Shown here: positions 36,961-44,865 of the stretch, piece by piece
Layout: the number at the start of each line of letters is the position of its first letter
How positions within the stretch are numbered: position 1 is the stretch's first letter
Assembly (NCBI GenBank): GCA_900012615.1
Contig: LT009756.1
Coordinates: forward strand, 2,193,452 to 2,257,451
DNA from: Agrobacterium genomosp. 13 str. CFBP 6927
GTDB taxonomy: Bacteria > Pseudomonadota > Alphaproteobacteria > Rhizobiales > Rhizobiaceae
DNA length: 64,000 bases
Direction: 5' to 3'
Program-made: the position numbers and the translations under genes
The notes under the pieces: model-generated
The model's input: the letters and a program-made list of their open reading frames with translations, nothing else
Databases searched by the model: none
Told to the model about the DNA's origin: nothing

Positions 36961-37077
36961 CTGGACCCGGCAACCGCGTGTAAGGTCGAGGCTAAGAAGC
37001 GAGAGTGCACCGCACAGCGAGGCCATCGCAGAAATCTGCGCGCTCATGCCGGAAATGGTTGCGATGCTGTTGCTCAT
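36958..37077 (-). CDS. Leucine-rich leader peptide of leuA
   Basis: A 39-residue ORF encodes six leucines within twelve residues (LCGALSLLSLDL, positions 21-32) and ends at the attenuator hairpin, 141 nt before leuA. Such a run of control codons for the operon's end product is the defining feature of leu attenuation leaders, known in alphaproteobacteria. There is no strong Shine-Dalgarno; Met11 (start at 37047) is an alternative start. Ribosome stalling at Leu codons would prevent the hairpin at 36914-36960. Confidence 0.72.
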   Translation of the reverse strand: MSNSIATISGMSAQISAMASLCGALSLLSLDLTRGCRVQ

Positions 37078-37135
37078 GGCGATGTGTATAAACAGCGGCT
37101 GGCGGTCTGACAAGTGATCTTGTGCCGTGCGCCGG

Positions 37136-37378
37136 TTATTTTCCCGGCCTGCCGCTCTCCAGCCTTTCGGCGATCCATTCAGCCATCAGGGATTGACGTG
37201 TCCTGCCAAGGCGCGCCGCTTCCGCATCCACTCTCCGCAAAACTTCTTCAGGAAGATCAACATCGACATGCACCAACTCCAGCCCGGGACGAGTTGCCTT
37301 GGACCAGTCGACATAGTCATCCAGATCTTCGCCATCATCGAATTTTTTGTCGAAATCTTCAGCGCTGATCGTCTTCAT
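37136..37378 (-). CDS. brnA: BrnA-family antitoxin
   Basis: This 80-residue protein has a DNA-binding ribbon-helix-helix-like C-terminus (VDVDLPEEVLRRVDAEAARLGRTRQSLMAEWIAERL) and an acidic N-terminus. It follows brnT with an overlap of 20 bases. BrnA antitoxins neutralise BrnT and repress the operon. ATG 37378 is chosen; the frame extends to 37435 inside brnT. Confidence 0.82.
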   Translation of the reverse strand: MKTISAEDFDKKFDDGEDLDDYVDWSKATRPGLELVHVDVDLPEEVLRRVDAEAARLGRTRQSLMAEWIAERLESGRPGK

Positions 37379-37628
37379 AACGCTGCTTCTCCTTGTCTCT
37401 GGAACGCCTGACGGAAATGATCCGCAACCGGTCATTTCTATAGGTATAGACGGCGCTCCAGCACTTTCCGCGCAACTGAGCGATCATAATATACCGCTCT
37501 TCGGAGGTGGTTTCGAGAGGAACGACGAGTCTTTTCTCGTCCAGCCAAAGCGCTCTTGCCTCGACGAAATCTATTCCGTGTTTGTCTTTGTTACTTTCAC
37601 TTTTGGCAGGATCGAATTCGAAATCCAT
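37359..37628 (-). CDS. brnT: BrnT-family toxin
   Basis: This 89-residue protein matches BrnT ribonuclease toxins: FEFDPAKSESNKDKHGIDFVEARALW, then TTSEERYIMIAQLRGKCWSAVYTYRNDRLRIISVRRSRDKEKQRYE with the RxxRxxE-type end. BrnT has a RelE-like fold and cleaves RNA. The toxin precedes its antitoxin, the usual order for brnTA. Host effect is inferred from the family. Confidence 0.88.
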   Translation of the reverse strand: MDFEFDPAKSESNKDKHGIDFVEARALWLDEKRLVVPLETTSEERYIMIAQLRGKCWSAVYTYRNDRLRIISVRRSRDKEKQRYEDDQR

Positions 37629-37662
37629 AAATAATATTTCTTTAAAACAATAAGCTCCCTAT

Positions 37663-38841
37663 CTAACCACGCTTCACCACCCGCTGCAACGCCATCATCA
37701 GCCCGCCGCCGATCAGGCCCCAGAAGGACCCGGAAATACCACCGAAGGAAAGGCCGGATGCCGTGATGAGAAAGGTGATGGCCGCCGCCTCGCGGGTTTC
37801 CGGCTCCTTGAACGCTGCAACTGCGGAGCCGGAAAAGGCGCCAACCAGTGCCAGCCCCGCCACCGCCTGAATGAGGATGGGCGGCGCCAGCGCCACGAAG
37901 GCGGTGACCACGCCCGCCAGCAGGCCGAAAATAATATAGCCGACACCGCCGATGATCGCCGCCCAGTAACGCCGCTTTGGATCAGGATGAGCATCCTCGC
38001 CAGCACACATGGCCGCCGTAATCGCCGCGAGATTGACCGCATGGCCGCCAAACGGTGCGGAAAGCAGCGAGAAGAAGCCGGTCGAGGCGAAAAGCGGTCC
38101 GGGCTGCGGATCGTAGTGATTGACCTTCAACACCGCGATACCGGGAATATTCTGCGAGGCCATGGTGACGATGAAGAGTGGTAGCGCGATGGAAACAACC
38201 GCGTGGAGACTGAAGACGGGCGTTACCCACTCCATCGGCGGCGTCAGCGATTGCGCCACGCTATCAAGTGCACCCGCCGGAATTTCGACGCCGAAAATCA
38301 TCACCAGCACGAAGGCGGCAAGGGCAGCGGGCACGGCGAACAGTCGTTTGAAGGCTCCCACCACGATCCAGGCGAGGATGATGGGCAATCCGAGCGCCGG
38401 GTTGAAGCCGATCGCCTTGATCGGTGCAAAACACAGGCCGATGATGACGCCGGAGAGCATGGCATTGGCAAGCGGCGCTGGAATGGAGGCGACCGCCTTC
38501 CCAAGCGGCCTGAACAGGCCGGCGACGATGATCAAAATGGCGCAGATGATGAACCCGCCGACGGCCGCCGGAAAGCCGCCCTCAATGACGCCGGTGGTCG
38601 CAAGCAGCGCGGCGCCCGGCGTCGACCATGCGATGCTGATGGGAAGCCGGGTGGCGACGGAAAGAGCGATGGCGCAAACCCCCATCGCCACCGAAAGGGC
38701 CATCAGCCCGGATGCCGCCTCGAAATCCGTCGCGCCGACAGCCTTCAGGCCCTGCAACACGACGGCAAAGGAACTGGCGAAGCCGACAAAGGCGGTCAGG
38801 CACCCCATGAACAGGCTCTGGACGGAAAAATCTCTCAGCAT
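37663..38841 (-). CDS. BenE-family benzoate/H+ symporter-like transporter
   Basis: This 392-residue protein has about twelve hydrophobic helices and the BenE pattern: SIAWSTPGAALLATTG near residue 68, and LFASTGFFSLLSAPFGGHAVNLAAITAAMCAG with conserved Asn/Glu-type polar residues. Family members carry benzoate or related aromatics with protons. No catabolic genes are nearby, so the substrate is uncertain. ATG 38841 gives a plausible N-terminus, but the ribosome site is weak and the frame is open to 38937. Confidence 0.82.
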   Translation of the reverse strand: MLRDFSVQSLFMGCLTAFVGFASSFAVVLQGLKAVGATDFEAASGLMALSVAMGVCAIALSVATRLPISIAWSTPGAALLATTGVIEGGFPAAVGGFIICAILIIVAGLFRPLGKAVASIPAPLANAMLSGVIIGLCFAPIKAIGFNPALGLPIILAWIVVGAFKRLFAVPAALAAFVLVMIFGVEIPAGALDSVAQSLTPPMEWVTPVFSLHAVVSIALPLFIVTMASQNIPGIAVLKVNHYDPQPGPLFASTGFFSLLSAPFGGHAVNLAAITAAMCAGEDAHPDPKRRYWAAIIGGVGYIIFGLLAGVVTAFVALAPPILIQAVAGLALVGAFSGSAVAAFKEPETREAAAITFLITASGLSFGGISGSFWGLIGGGLMMALQRVVKRG

Positions 38842-39126
38842 AAAAGCACTCTGCGGCCTGCTGCCCGTCGCGGAAGACGCACAGCGGCTGCACTGGCGAC
38901 AGGCGGAAAACAAAACTTGAAGCATGCTTGCGTGCATCCGGGGATGGCGACACGCTTTGGATGAAGCACTGATCTATTCAGAATCAAAAAAGAAGCGGCT
39001 TGGCAAGATGAAGCACCGGACTTCAGGTACGGCGGCATGGAAAACGTCATCAAAGTTTAGCGGCAGGGCGCTAATCCTCTCGGCAGTTGTCATTACAGGG
39101 CATCCGCCACAAAAGGGGTCGTCTCC

Positions 39127-40209
39127 ATGCTTCGCATCGTCACCATCGCCGCTTTCTGTTTCGCTGCCCTTCCAGCCGCAGCGCAAACCCCGCCAGCACC
39201 GGCCTTTCTCGGCCAGATCGTCGTGCCTTCGGGCCTCTCCATCAATGGCGTCACCTTCGGTGGCATTTCCGATCTGAGCTTCGACAGCCAAACCGGACGT
39301 TATCTCGCCATCTCCGATGACCGTGTCGAAAAAGGCCCGGCCCGGTATTACGAACTGGAACTGGCAGTCACGGAAGGCGTCGTCACGCTGAACATCGCCG
39401 CCACGCGGGAATTGAAGGACGAGACCGGCGCCGCTTTCGCCGCGAAGGGCATCGATGCCGAAGGCATCGCGCTCGACCGCAAGGGCGGCAAGCTCTACTG
39501 GTCCTCGGAGCGCGACCTGAAGAACCAGCCAGCGCTTTATGTCTCGGACCTCGATGGCAGCAATGTGAAGCGGCTGGAACTGCCCAACGCCTATCTCGTC
39601 GATGACGCGAAGACCAGGGGCGTGCAGAACAATCTCGGCTTCGAGGGGCTGACACTGGCATCCGGAAAGCTCATCGCCGCCACGGAAAATGCGCTGACAC
39701 AGGACGGTCAGAAGGCCACCCCGCAGGCCGGCAGCCCCGCGCGCTTCCTCGTGATCGATACTGCAACGCTGAAACCTGTCGCGGAACATGTCTACGTCAC
39801 GGAAGCGATCTCCAAGACCCCGACTTCCGCCGAACCGAAATATAACGATAACGGTCTCTCAGCGCTGGCGGCCATGCCGGATGGCCGTTTCGTCGCCGTG
39901 GAACGTAATTTCGCGTCCGGCGTCGGCAATCATATCCGCTTTTTCATCGTGGACCTTTCCAAAGCGGAGAATATCCTCGGCAAAGACAGGATCGACGTGG
40001 CAAATCTGCGTCCCGTATCGAAAACGCCGTGGTTCGAAATCAACGAAGGCGATTTCGGCCTCGATATCGACAATATCGAAAGCTTCGCCTTTGGGCCGGT
40101 CGTGGATGGCAAGCAGATATTCGTCATCGCCTCGGACGACAATTTTAATGCGGGCAAACAGTTCACCCAATTCGCGGCTTTCGCAATTCCCGCCAATCTG
40201 GGTCAGTGA
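39127..40209 (+). CDS. Esterase-like activity of phytase family protein (exported)
   Basis: This 360-residue protein has a signal peptide (MLRIVTIAAFCFAALPAAAQ) and a predicted beta-propeller body. Blocks such as GGISDLSFDSQTGRYLAISDDR, DAEGIALDRKGGKLYWSSER, DNGLSALAAMPDGRFVAVERN and DNIESFAFGPVVDGKQIFVIASDDNFN fit the phytase-like esterase family. The substrate is not known; a periplasmic location is likely. Confidence 0.85.
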   Translation: MLRIVTIAAFCFAALPAAAQTPPAPAFLGQIVVPSGLSINGVTFGGISDLSFDSQTGRYLAISDDRVEKGPARYYELELAVTEGVVTLNIAATRELKDETGAAFAAKGIDAEGIALDRKGGKLYWSSERDLKNQPALYVSDLDGSNVKRLELPNAYLVDDAKTRGVQNNLGFEGLTLASGKLIAATENALTQDGQKATPQAGSPARFLVIDTATLKPVAEHVYVTEAISKTPTSAEPKYNDNGLSALAAMPDGRFVAVERNFASGVGNHIRFFIVDLSKAENILGKDRIDVANLRPVSKTPWFEINEGDFGLDIDNIESFAFGPVVDGKQIFVIASDDNFNAGKQFTQFAAFAIPANLGQ

Positions 40210-40227
40210 GTAACATCGACCAAAGCA

Positions 40228-40260
40228 AAATGCCGGCCGGACGACGTCCGGGCCGGCATC
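40228..40260. terminator. Bidirectional terminator
   Basis: ATGCCGGCCGGAC and GTCCGGGCCGGCAT form a long stem with one bulged base and a GAC loop. AAAA precedes it on the plus strand, giving a U tract on the minus strand. It separates the convergent phytase-like gene and the NrsF gene. Confidence 0.65.
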
Positions 40261-40296
40261 GGCTAATAGAGGCGCTGCAGGCAATGGATGCGCCCT

Positions 40297-40941
40297 TTAC
40301 CAGCGCAGAAGACGTGCGCCGGCAAAAGCGCCGATAAAGCCGGTCAAGAGAATGCCGAGCGAATACCAGATCAGCACGAATGCCATGCCGTTTTCGGTGC
40401 AGAACCACGAATAGACCCAGGCTCCCGCCGCACCTGCCGCGATGCCTGCGGCAAAACCCGCAAGTGTCGGATCGGCGGGGGCGGAACGCTTGAGAACCGA
40501 AAAATTCGCCAGAAAGATGGGAAGCGCAAAAGCAACGATCAGAAACGGGCAATGCAGCGCCGAAGATCCCATGATCAGGGCACCGTAATTGCCCGGCAAG
40601 GCGAACCCCAGTTGAACGAGCGCTATCGCCGCCATTGCAACGAAAATCACCGCGAGCCACACGAAAAGACGGCCGCTCTCGCCATCGGGCCGGGCAAGGC
40701 GTCTGACAGCAAAAAAAGCAGCCACGGCCAGCAAGGCATTATAGGCGGACTTGATCCAGAAACCCACTTCGGTCATCGCATCGCCCATATCGCCGCGCAG
40801 CCCGAGAATGAAGAGCAGCAGCAGCAGCGAAACAACAATCCCCGCCAGGACGGCAAGCGCCAGCCTGCGCTCCAGCGCAAAAGCGGGGACAGGCTTCAGA
40901 TCGCCTGCCAGTCGGTCAATGATGTCATCCGTCTTTCTCAC
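40297..40941 (-). CDS. NrsF-family (DUF1109) anti-sigma factor
   Basis: This 214-residue protein has six predicted membrane helices and a short cytoplasmic N-terminus (MRKTDDIIDRLAGDLKPVPAFALERRLA), as in NrsF, the membrane anti-sigma factor of Caulobacter SigF. The start overlaps the sigma gene by four bases. By family knowledge it should hold the partner ECF sigma at the membrane until a metal or oxidative signal arrives. Confidence 0.87.
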   Translation of the reverse strand: MRKTDDIIDRLAGDLKPVPAFALERRLALAVLAGIVVSLLLLLFILGLRGDMGDAMTEVGFWIKSAYNALLAVAAFFAVRRLARPDGESGRLFVWLAVIFVAMAAIALVQLGFALPGNYGALIMGSSALHCPFLIVAFALPIFLANFSVLKRSAPADPTLAGFAAGIAAGAAGAWVYSWFCTENGMAFVLIWYSLGILLTGFIGAFAGARLLRW

Positions 40942-41486
40942 GTGTCTCCCCGCAACTTTGCCGCCAGGATTTTCAATGTCCTGTGAATGCCGACCCTCGC
41001 TGCAAGCTCGGTCTGGCCGGATTTTTCTGCCGCTTCGGCGATTGACTGACCTTCGAGTTTTACCCGTCGAATGAGGTCGCGTTGCCGCTCCGGCAAATCA
41101 TCGAGCAACCGCTCGACATCCATGCGCGCCGTGACCGCGTCGACGGACGATTCCGCCTCCAGCGTCTCATCCAGCTCGACTTCCGCCAGCCTGCGCGCGC
41201 CCCTGCCCCGATAGTGGTCGATGAGCTTGTAGCGCGCTATCGAAAAAAACCACGCCGTAAAGGGTCGCGCACGGTCATAGGTCTCCCGCTTGGCGTGGAG
41301 CGATAACAGCGTCTCCTGCACAAGATCCTCCAGATCACCTCTGGAGGAGGACGCCATGCGGCGTCCGTAATAGGCGATCAGCAGCCTGCGCAGGGCATGA
41401 AGCAAATGCCTATAGGCGCCTTCGTCCCCGTCAAGGGAACGCAGCATCAGCATTTTTAATGTTTCTTCCGAAAGGCTGCCTGTCAT
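40938..41486 (-). CDS. ECF sigma factor (SigF-like, NrsF-controlled)
   Basis: This 182-residue protein has ECF regions 2 (DLEDLVQETLLSLHAKRETYDRARPFTAWFFSIARYKLIDHYR, with the WF-type -10 recognition block) and 4 (LPERQRDLIRRVKLEGQSIAEAAEKSG). There is no region 1.1. It is followed by its NrsF anti-sigma with overlapping start and stop. ATG 41486 is chosen; the open frame to 41633 crosses its own promoter. A GTAAC-N16-CGAAT element upstream suggests autoregulation. Confidence 0.88.
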   Translation of the reverse strand: MTGSLSEETLKMLMLRSLDGDEGAYRHLLHALRRLLIAYYGRRMASSSRGDLEDLVQETLLSLHAKRETYDRARPFTAWFFSIARYKLIDHYRGRGARRLAEVELDETLEAESSVDAVTARMDVERLLDDLPERQRDLIRRVKLEGQSIAEAAEKSGQTELAARVGIHRTLKILAAKLRGDT

Positions 41487-41501
41487 CGTCACTATCAGGT
41501 T

Positions 41502-41527
41502 ATTCGCAGTCCGCAGGATATTGTTAC
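41502..41527 (-). promoter_or_regulatory. SigF-type ECF promoter for the sigma gene
   Basis: On the minus strand GTAAC (41523-41527) and CGAAT (41502-41506) are separated by 16 bases, close to the GTAACC/CGAA elements known for Caulobacter SigF. It lies 16 nt upstream of the sigma start codon, so the transcript would be nearly leaderless. Confidence 0.55.
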
Positions 41528-41581
41528 ATAATGGTCTGAAAAAAATCTCGCCCGAATATCTCGTCACAAGCGCGTGAAGCT

Positions 41582-41608
41582 GTAACGATGGGCCACTCCC
41601 GACCGAAT
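41582..41608 (+). promoter_or_regulatory. SigF-type ECF promoter for the MXKDX gene
   Basis: GTAACG (41582-41587) and CGAAT (41604-41608) are separated by 16 bases. It lies about 65 nt upstream of the MXKDX start. The same pair of hexamer-like elements occurs in the opposite orientation upstream of the sigma gene, which argues against chance. Confidence 0.62.
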
Positions 41609-41672
41609 GGACAAGAGTGAGCCCCCGGCACAATGCCGGCGGACATAAAACGACGTCCAGAGGAGACCCTTC

Positions 41673-41930
41673 ATGACCCGCATTTTTGCCGCCATCGCCA
41701 CCGCCTCGATGCTGTCAGCACTGTCTTTCGCAGGCATTGCCCAAGCCGACAGCATGAAAACCGATGCGATGAAGAAGGATACCATGCACAGCGACACCAT
41801 GAAGACGGAGACGATGAAAAAGGACGGCATGTCCATGGCCAGCAAGAAGGACTGCATGCACAAGGCCGGCATGGAAATGGACAAGATGAAAAAGGCCGAC
41901 ATGATGAAGGCCTGTGACACCATGAAATGA
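41673..41930 (+). CDS. Pentapeptide MXKDX repeat protein (exported, Met-rich)
   Basis: This 85-residue protein has a signal peptide (residues 1-25, ending AQADS) and a mature part of Met/Lys/Asp repeats (MKTDAMKKDTMHSDTMKTETMKKDGM, then DCMHKAGMEMDKMKKADMMKACDTMK). About a quarter of the mature residues are Met, with two Cys and two His, which suggests binding of a soft metal such as copper(I). It is divergent from the ECF sigma gene and carries its candidate promoter, so it is probably a main target. The function is inferred. Confidence 0.85.
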   Translation: MTRIFAAIATASMLSALSFAGIAQADSMKTDAMKKDTMHSDTMKTETMKKDGMSMASKKDCMHKAGMEMDKMKKADMMKACDTMK

Positions 41931-41934
41931 CACC

Positions 41935-42036
41935 AGAGCATTTCCGCTTTTCTCCGAAACGCGAAAACACTCTGTCTCTTTGTTTTTACGCATTGTCCTG
42001 ACGTAAAGGCGATCCCGCTTTTACTGGAAATGCTCT
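41935..42036. repeat. 102-bp AGAGCATTTCC...GGAAATGCTCT intergenic element
   Basis: Perfect 11-bp inverted ends (41935-41945 and 42026-42036) enclose inner palindromic pieces (TTTTCTCCGAAACGCGAAAA and ACGTAAAGGCGATCCCGCTTTTACT). It is the longest member here of the AGAGC-type repeat family. Confidence 0.7.
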
Positions 42037-42046
42037 AGCCTGAATG

Positions 42047-42086
42047 GAAAAAGCCCGCGCCGGTTCTCACCGGCACGGGCTTTTTC
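42047..42086. terminator. Bidirectional terminator (clpP / upstream)
   Basis: GAAAAAGCCCG (42047-42057) pairs with CGGGCTTTTTC (42076-42086) around an inner GCCGG/CCGGC stem. T runs follow on both strands. It lies just after the clpP stop on the minus strand. Confidence 0.8.
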
Positions 42087-42103
42087 AACGGAAAGTCAGA
42101 AAC

Positions 42104-42685
42104 TTAAAGTTCCGACTGGCTTTCGACGATCTTGCCGACGAGGCCGTAATCCTTGGCTTCTTCCGCGCTCAGCCAGTAGTCGCGGTCGATATCCTTGGCG
42201 ATCTTTTCTTCGCTCTGGCCGGTAGCCTTGGAGAAGATCTTGATCAGGCGCTGGTTCATCTTGATGATTTCGCGAGCCTGGATTTCGATGTCGGATGCCA
42301 TGCCGCGCGTACCGCCGGAGGGTTGGTGCAGCAGGAAGCGGGTGTTCGGCAGGCAAAGGCGGCGTTCCTTCGGCACCGATACATATATCAGCGCGCCGGC
42401 GGAGGCGACCCAGCCCGTGCCGATGATATAGACCTTCGGCTTGATGAACTTGATCATGTCATGGATGGAATCACCCGATTCGACATGGCCGCCCGGCGAA
42501 TTGACGTAAACGCGAATGTCGTCGTCGCTGGCGGCGGCAAGGGCCACGAGCTGCGTGCAGACCTTCTGCGCCAGTTCCTGCGTGATGCCACCATAGATGA
42601 AGATCGAACGCGACTTGAAAAGATTCGCTTCCGTTTCCTTGCCGATCGGCAGTTCCTTGCTCTTGTCGTCTTCGTCTTCGTTCAT
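42104..42685 (-). CDS. clpP: ATP-dependent Clp protease proteolytic subunit
   Basis: This 193-residue serine peptidase forms the barrel of Clp proteases. Seen are the oligomer region [20 protein letters not shown], nucleophile Ser in [10 protein letters not shown] (near residue 97), catalytic His in [12 protein letters not shown], and Asp in [21 protein letters not shown] and the acidic N-terminus differ from the GQAAS form of canonical ClpP, suggesting one of the secondary rhizobial ClpP paralogues. GGAGAG precedes ATG 42685; the frame is open to 42715. Confidence 0.88.
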   Translation of the reverse strand: MNEDEDDKSKELPIGKETEANLFKSRSIFIYGGITQELAQKVCTQLVALAAASDDDIRVYVNSPGGHVESGDSIHDMIKFIKPKVYIIGTGWVASAGALIYVSVPKERRLCLPNTRFLLHQPSGGTRGMASDIEIQAREIIKMNQRLIKIFSKATGQSEEKIAKDIDRDYWLSAEEAKDYGLVGKIVESQSEL

Positions 42686-42920
42686 CAACGGCTCTCTCCA
42701 GCGTAATTCGTGCATGCCCTTCGGACATAGTGCGACTTGTTACGTAAGGCAATGAGAGAAAAAGGCAAGGTTTGCGCCTGAACAATAAACATTACCCCCG
42801 GCAGATGACGCATGGACAGCCTCTCGCCATTCGCGATATCGTCGGCCCCTCATTGCAGTGCCGCTGTTGCGGGAAACCCCAAGATTCCCATGCCGGCGGC
42901 GACAATCAAAAGAGGGAACC

Positions 42921-43511
42921 ATGCTGAAAAGACTAAGCCTCACTGCCGTCGCACTGGGCATTACCACCCTGCCCGCTTTCGCCCATCTGAACCCGGAAGA
43001 ACACGGTTCCTTCATGGCCGGTGTTTCCCATCCCTTCTTCGGTGCGGACCACATTCTGGCGATGGTGGCCGTCGGCATCTGGGCCTCGCAGATCGCCGTG
43101 GCGCAGAACGACCGCAAGGCATTGTGGATCGTGCCTTCCGCCTTTGTCGGCACCATGGCCGCCGGGTTCGTGATGGCGGTCTACGGCATCGGGCTTCCCT
43201 TCGTCGAACCTGCCATTCTCGCTTCCGTCATCGGCCTCGGCCTGCTGGTTGCCATGGCGGCAAGGCTTCCGACGGCCGCCGCCGCTGCGGTGGTCGGCGC
43301 TTTCGCCCTTTTCCACGGCCACGCCCATGGCGGTGAACTCGGCAGCGCAGGCGCATGGCAATTCGGCATCGGCTTCATGATCGCGACAGCCATCCTGCAT
43401 GCGGCCGGTATTGCACTCGGCCTCGGCATTGCGCGTTTCGGCACAGTCGCAAGCCGCACCGTCGGCGCGCTGACGGCGATAGCGGGCCTGTCGCTCGCCT
43501 TCGGCGGCTGA
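42921..43511 (+). CDS. HupE/UreJ-family metal permease
   Basis: This 196-residue membrane protein has a signal-like N-terminus (LTAVALGITTLPAFA), then HLNPEEHGSFMAGVSHPFFGADHILAMVAVG, the His/Asp motif of HupE, and HGHAHGGELG later, with six helices. HupE proteins import nickel or cobalt. No hydrogenase or urease genes are nearby, so cobalt for B12 or nickel for another enzyme is possible. AGAGGGAACC precedes ATG 42921. Confidence 0.88.
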   Translation: MLKRLSLTAVALGITTLPAFAHLNPEEHGSFMAGVSHPFFGADHILAMVAVGIWASQIAVAQNDRKALWIVPSAFVGTMAAGFVMAVYGIGLPFVEPAILASVIGLGLLVAMAARLPTAAAAAVVGAFALFHGHAHGGELGSAGAWQFGIGFMIATAILHAAGIALGLGIARFGTVASRTVGALTAIAGLSLAFGG

Positions 43512-43611
43512 CGATCATTACCGAAATTTAAAATTCGGACCGCTTTGAAAAGCCGGAATTGAGGCCTACCTCCTTATCGTGGATTTTCGCTTCACGGTAA
43601 GGAGGCATCAT

Positions 43612-44358
43612 ATGTCACCGGAAGAAAGCCAGCTTCTCAAGGCCCTGTTCGACAGGACCAGAACCGCATCCGCCACCCCGCGTGACCGCGAGGCGGAAAC
43701 ATTGATCGCAGACGCCGTGCGCGATCAGCCCGCAGCCCCCTATTATCTCGCCCAGGCGGTGATCGTTCAGGAAAAGGGTCTCGAAGCGGCGGCAGCCCAT
43801 ATCAAACAGCTCGAAGACCGCATCCACGCGCTGGAAAGCGGCAATGCCGCCCCGCAGGCGGCCGCTCAGGGTGGTTTTCTGAGTTCCATCTTCGGCACCG
43901 GCCAGCCACAGCCGCCTGCCCCGACGCCCGCCCCTGCCCCACAGACATCCTGGCGTAACGATACCGCCGGCCAGACAGCCGGTCCCTGGGGATCGCCAGC
44001 CGGTCAACAGCAACCCGGCGGCCCCTGGAGCCAGCAGCCCGGCGCAGTCGGCCGTTCAGGTGGCGGCTTTTTGCAGGGGGCGCTCGGCACCGCCGCCGGC
44101 GTCGCTGGCGGCATGCTGCTTGCCAATTCGCTGAGCGGAATTTTCGGCAGCCACATGTCGTCACTCGGCCTGGGGTCGCCCTTCGGCGGCGGGACTGCCG
44201 CCGGCAACGCCCCCGTCGAGGAAACCGTCATCAACAATTACTACGGCGACAGCAACAACCCGCAGAATAACGACGATGACGATATCCAGCAGGCCGACTA
44301 CGATGACAGCGCTGACGATGCGGATTCCGATTCAGGCGACGACGGTTCGTTCGCCTGA
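43612..44358 (+). CDS. DUF2076 domain protein
   Basis: This 248-residue protein matches DUF2076: SPEESQLLKALFDRTRTASATPRDREAETLIADAVRDQPAAPYYLAQAVIVQEKGLEAAAAHIKQLE (coiled helix) at 2-70, a Pro/Gln/Gly-rich middle, one glycine-rich membrane-active segment (FLQGALGTAAGVAGGMLLANSL), then NNYYG and an acidic Asp-rich tail (DDDDIQQADYDDSADDADSDSGDDG). The function of the family is unknown; the layout suggests membrane or envelope association. TAAGGAGG precedes ATG 43612. Confidence 0.85.
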   Translation: MSPEESQLLKALFDRTRTASATPRDREAETLIADAVRDQPAAPYYLAQAVIVQEKGLEAAAAHIKQLEDRIHALESGNAAPQAAAQGGFLSSIFGTGQPQPPAPTPAPAPQTSWRNDTAGQTAGPWGSPAGQQQPGGPWSQQPGAVGRSGGGFLQGALGTAAGVAGGMLLANSLSGIFGSHMSSLGLGSPFGGGTAAGNAPVEETVINNYYGDSNNPQNNDDDDIQQADYDDSADDADSDSGDDGSFA

Positions 44359-44383
44359 ATCTTCGTGACTTTAAACAGCCGGA

Positions 44384-44848
44384 TCAGCCGCGACCGCGAT
44401 AGGGCGCAACACCCTGATCCGGCAGCCACACGCCTTCGGGCACCGCTCCGGTCTGCCAGAAAACATCGATCGGAATGCCGCCGCGCGGATACCAATAAGC
44501 GCCGATCCTCAGCCATTTCGGCTGCAACAGGTCCACAAGCCGCTTGGCGATATAGACGGAGCAATCCTCGTGGAAAGCGCCGTGATTGCGGAAGGATTGC
44601 AGGAACAGCTTCAGCGACTTGGATTCCACCAGAAAGTCACCCGGAATATAGTCGATGACGATATGGGCGAAATCCGGCTGGCCGGTCATCGGGCAAAGCG
44701 AGGTGAATTCGGGCGCGGTGAAACGCACCACGTAATCGGTGCCGGCATTGCCGTTCGGCACTTTTTCGAGAATGGCCTTTTCCGGGCTCTCTGGCGTATC
44801 GACCTTCGTGCCCAGCTGCGACAGGCCGGAAACATCCGTCACGGACAT
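44384..44848 (-). CDS. queF: 7-cyano-7-deazaguanine (preQ0) reductase
   Basis: This 154-residue NADPH-dependent enzyme reduces preQ0 to preQ1 in queuosine synthesis. Motifs are [24 protein letters not shown] with the catalytic Cys (near residue 51) and [21 protein letters not shown], characteristic of the short QueF subgroup. AGGAG lies seven nt before ATG 44848. It follows the CDF transporter by 17 nt, so the two are probably one operon. I found no preQ1 riboswitch upstream. Confidence 0.95.
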   Translation of the reverse strand: MSVTDVSGLSQLGTKVDTPESPEKAILEKVPNGNAGTDYVVRFTAPEFTSLCPMTGQPDFAHIVIDYIPGDFLVESKSLKLFLQSFRNHGAFHEDCSVYIAKRLVDLLQPKWLRIGAYWYPRGGIPIDVFWQTGAVPEGVWLPDQGVAPYRGRG

Positions 44849-44865
44849 GGAAAACTCCTGACTAT

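Noticed and set aside
42716..42920. Cobalamin riboswitch upstream of HupE
   Set aside because: No B12-box-like sequence and the region is too short for the full fold.
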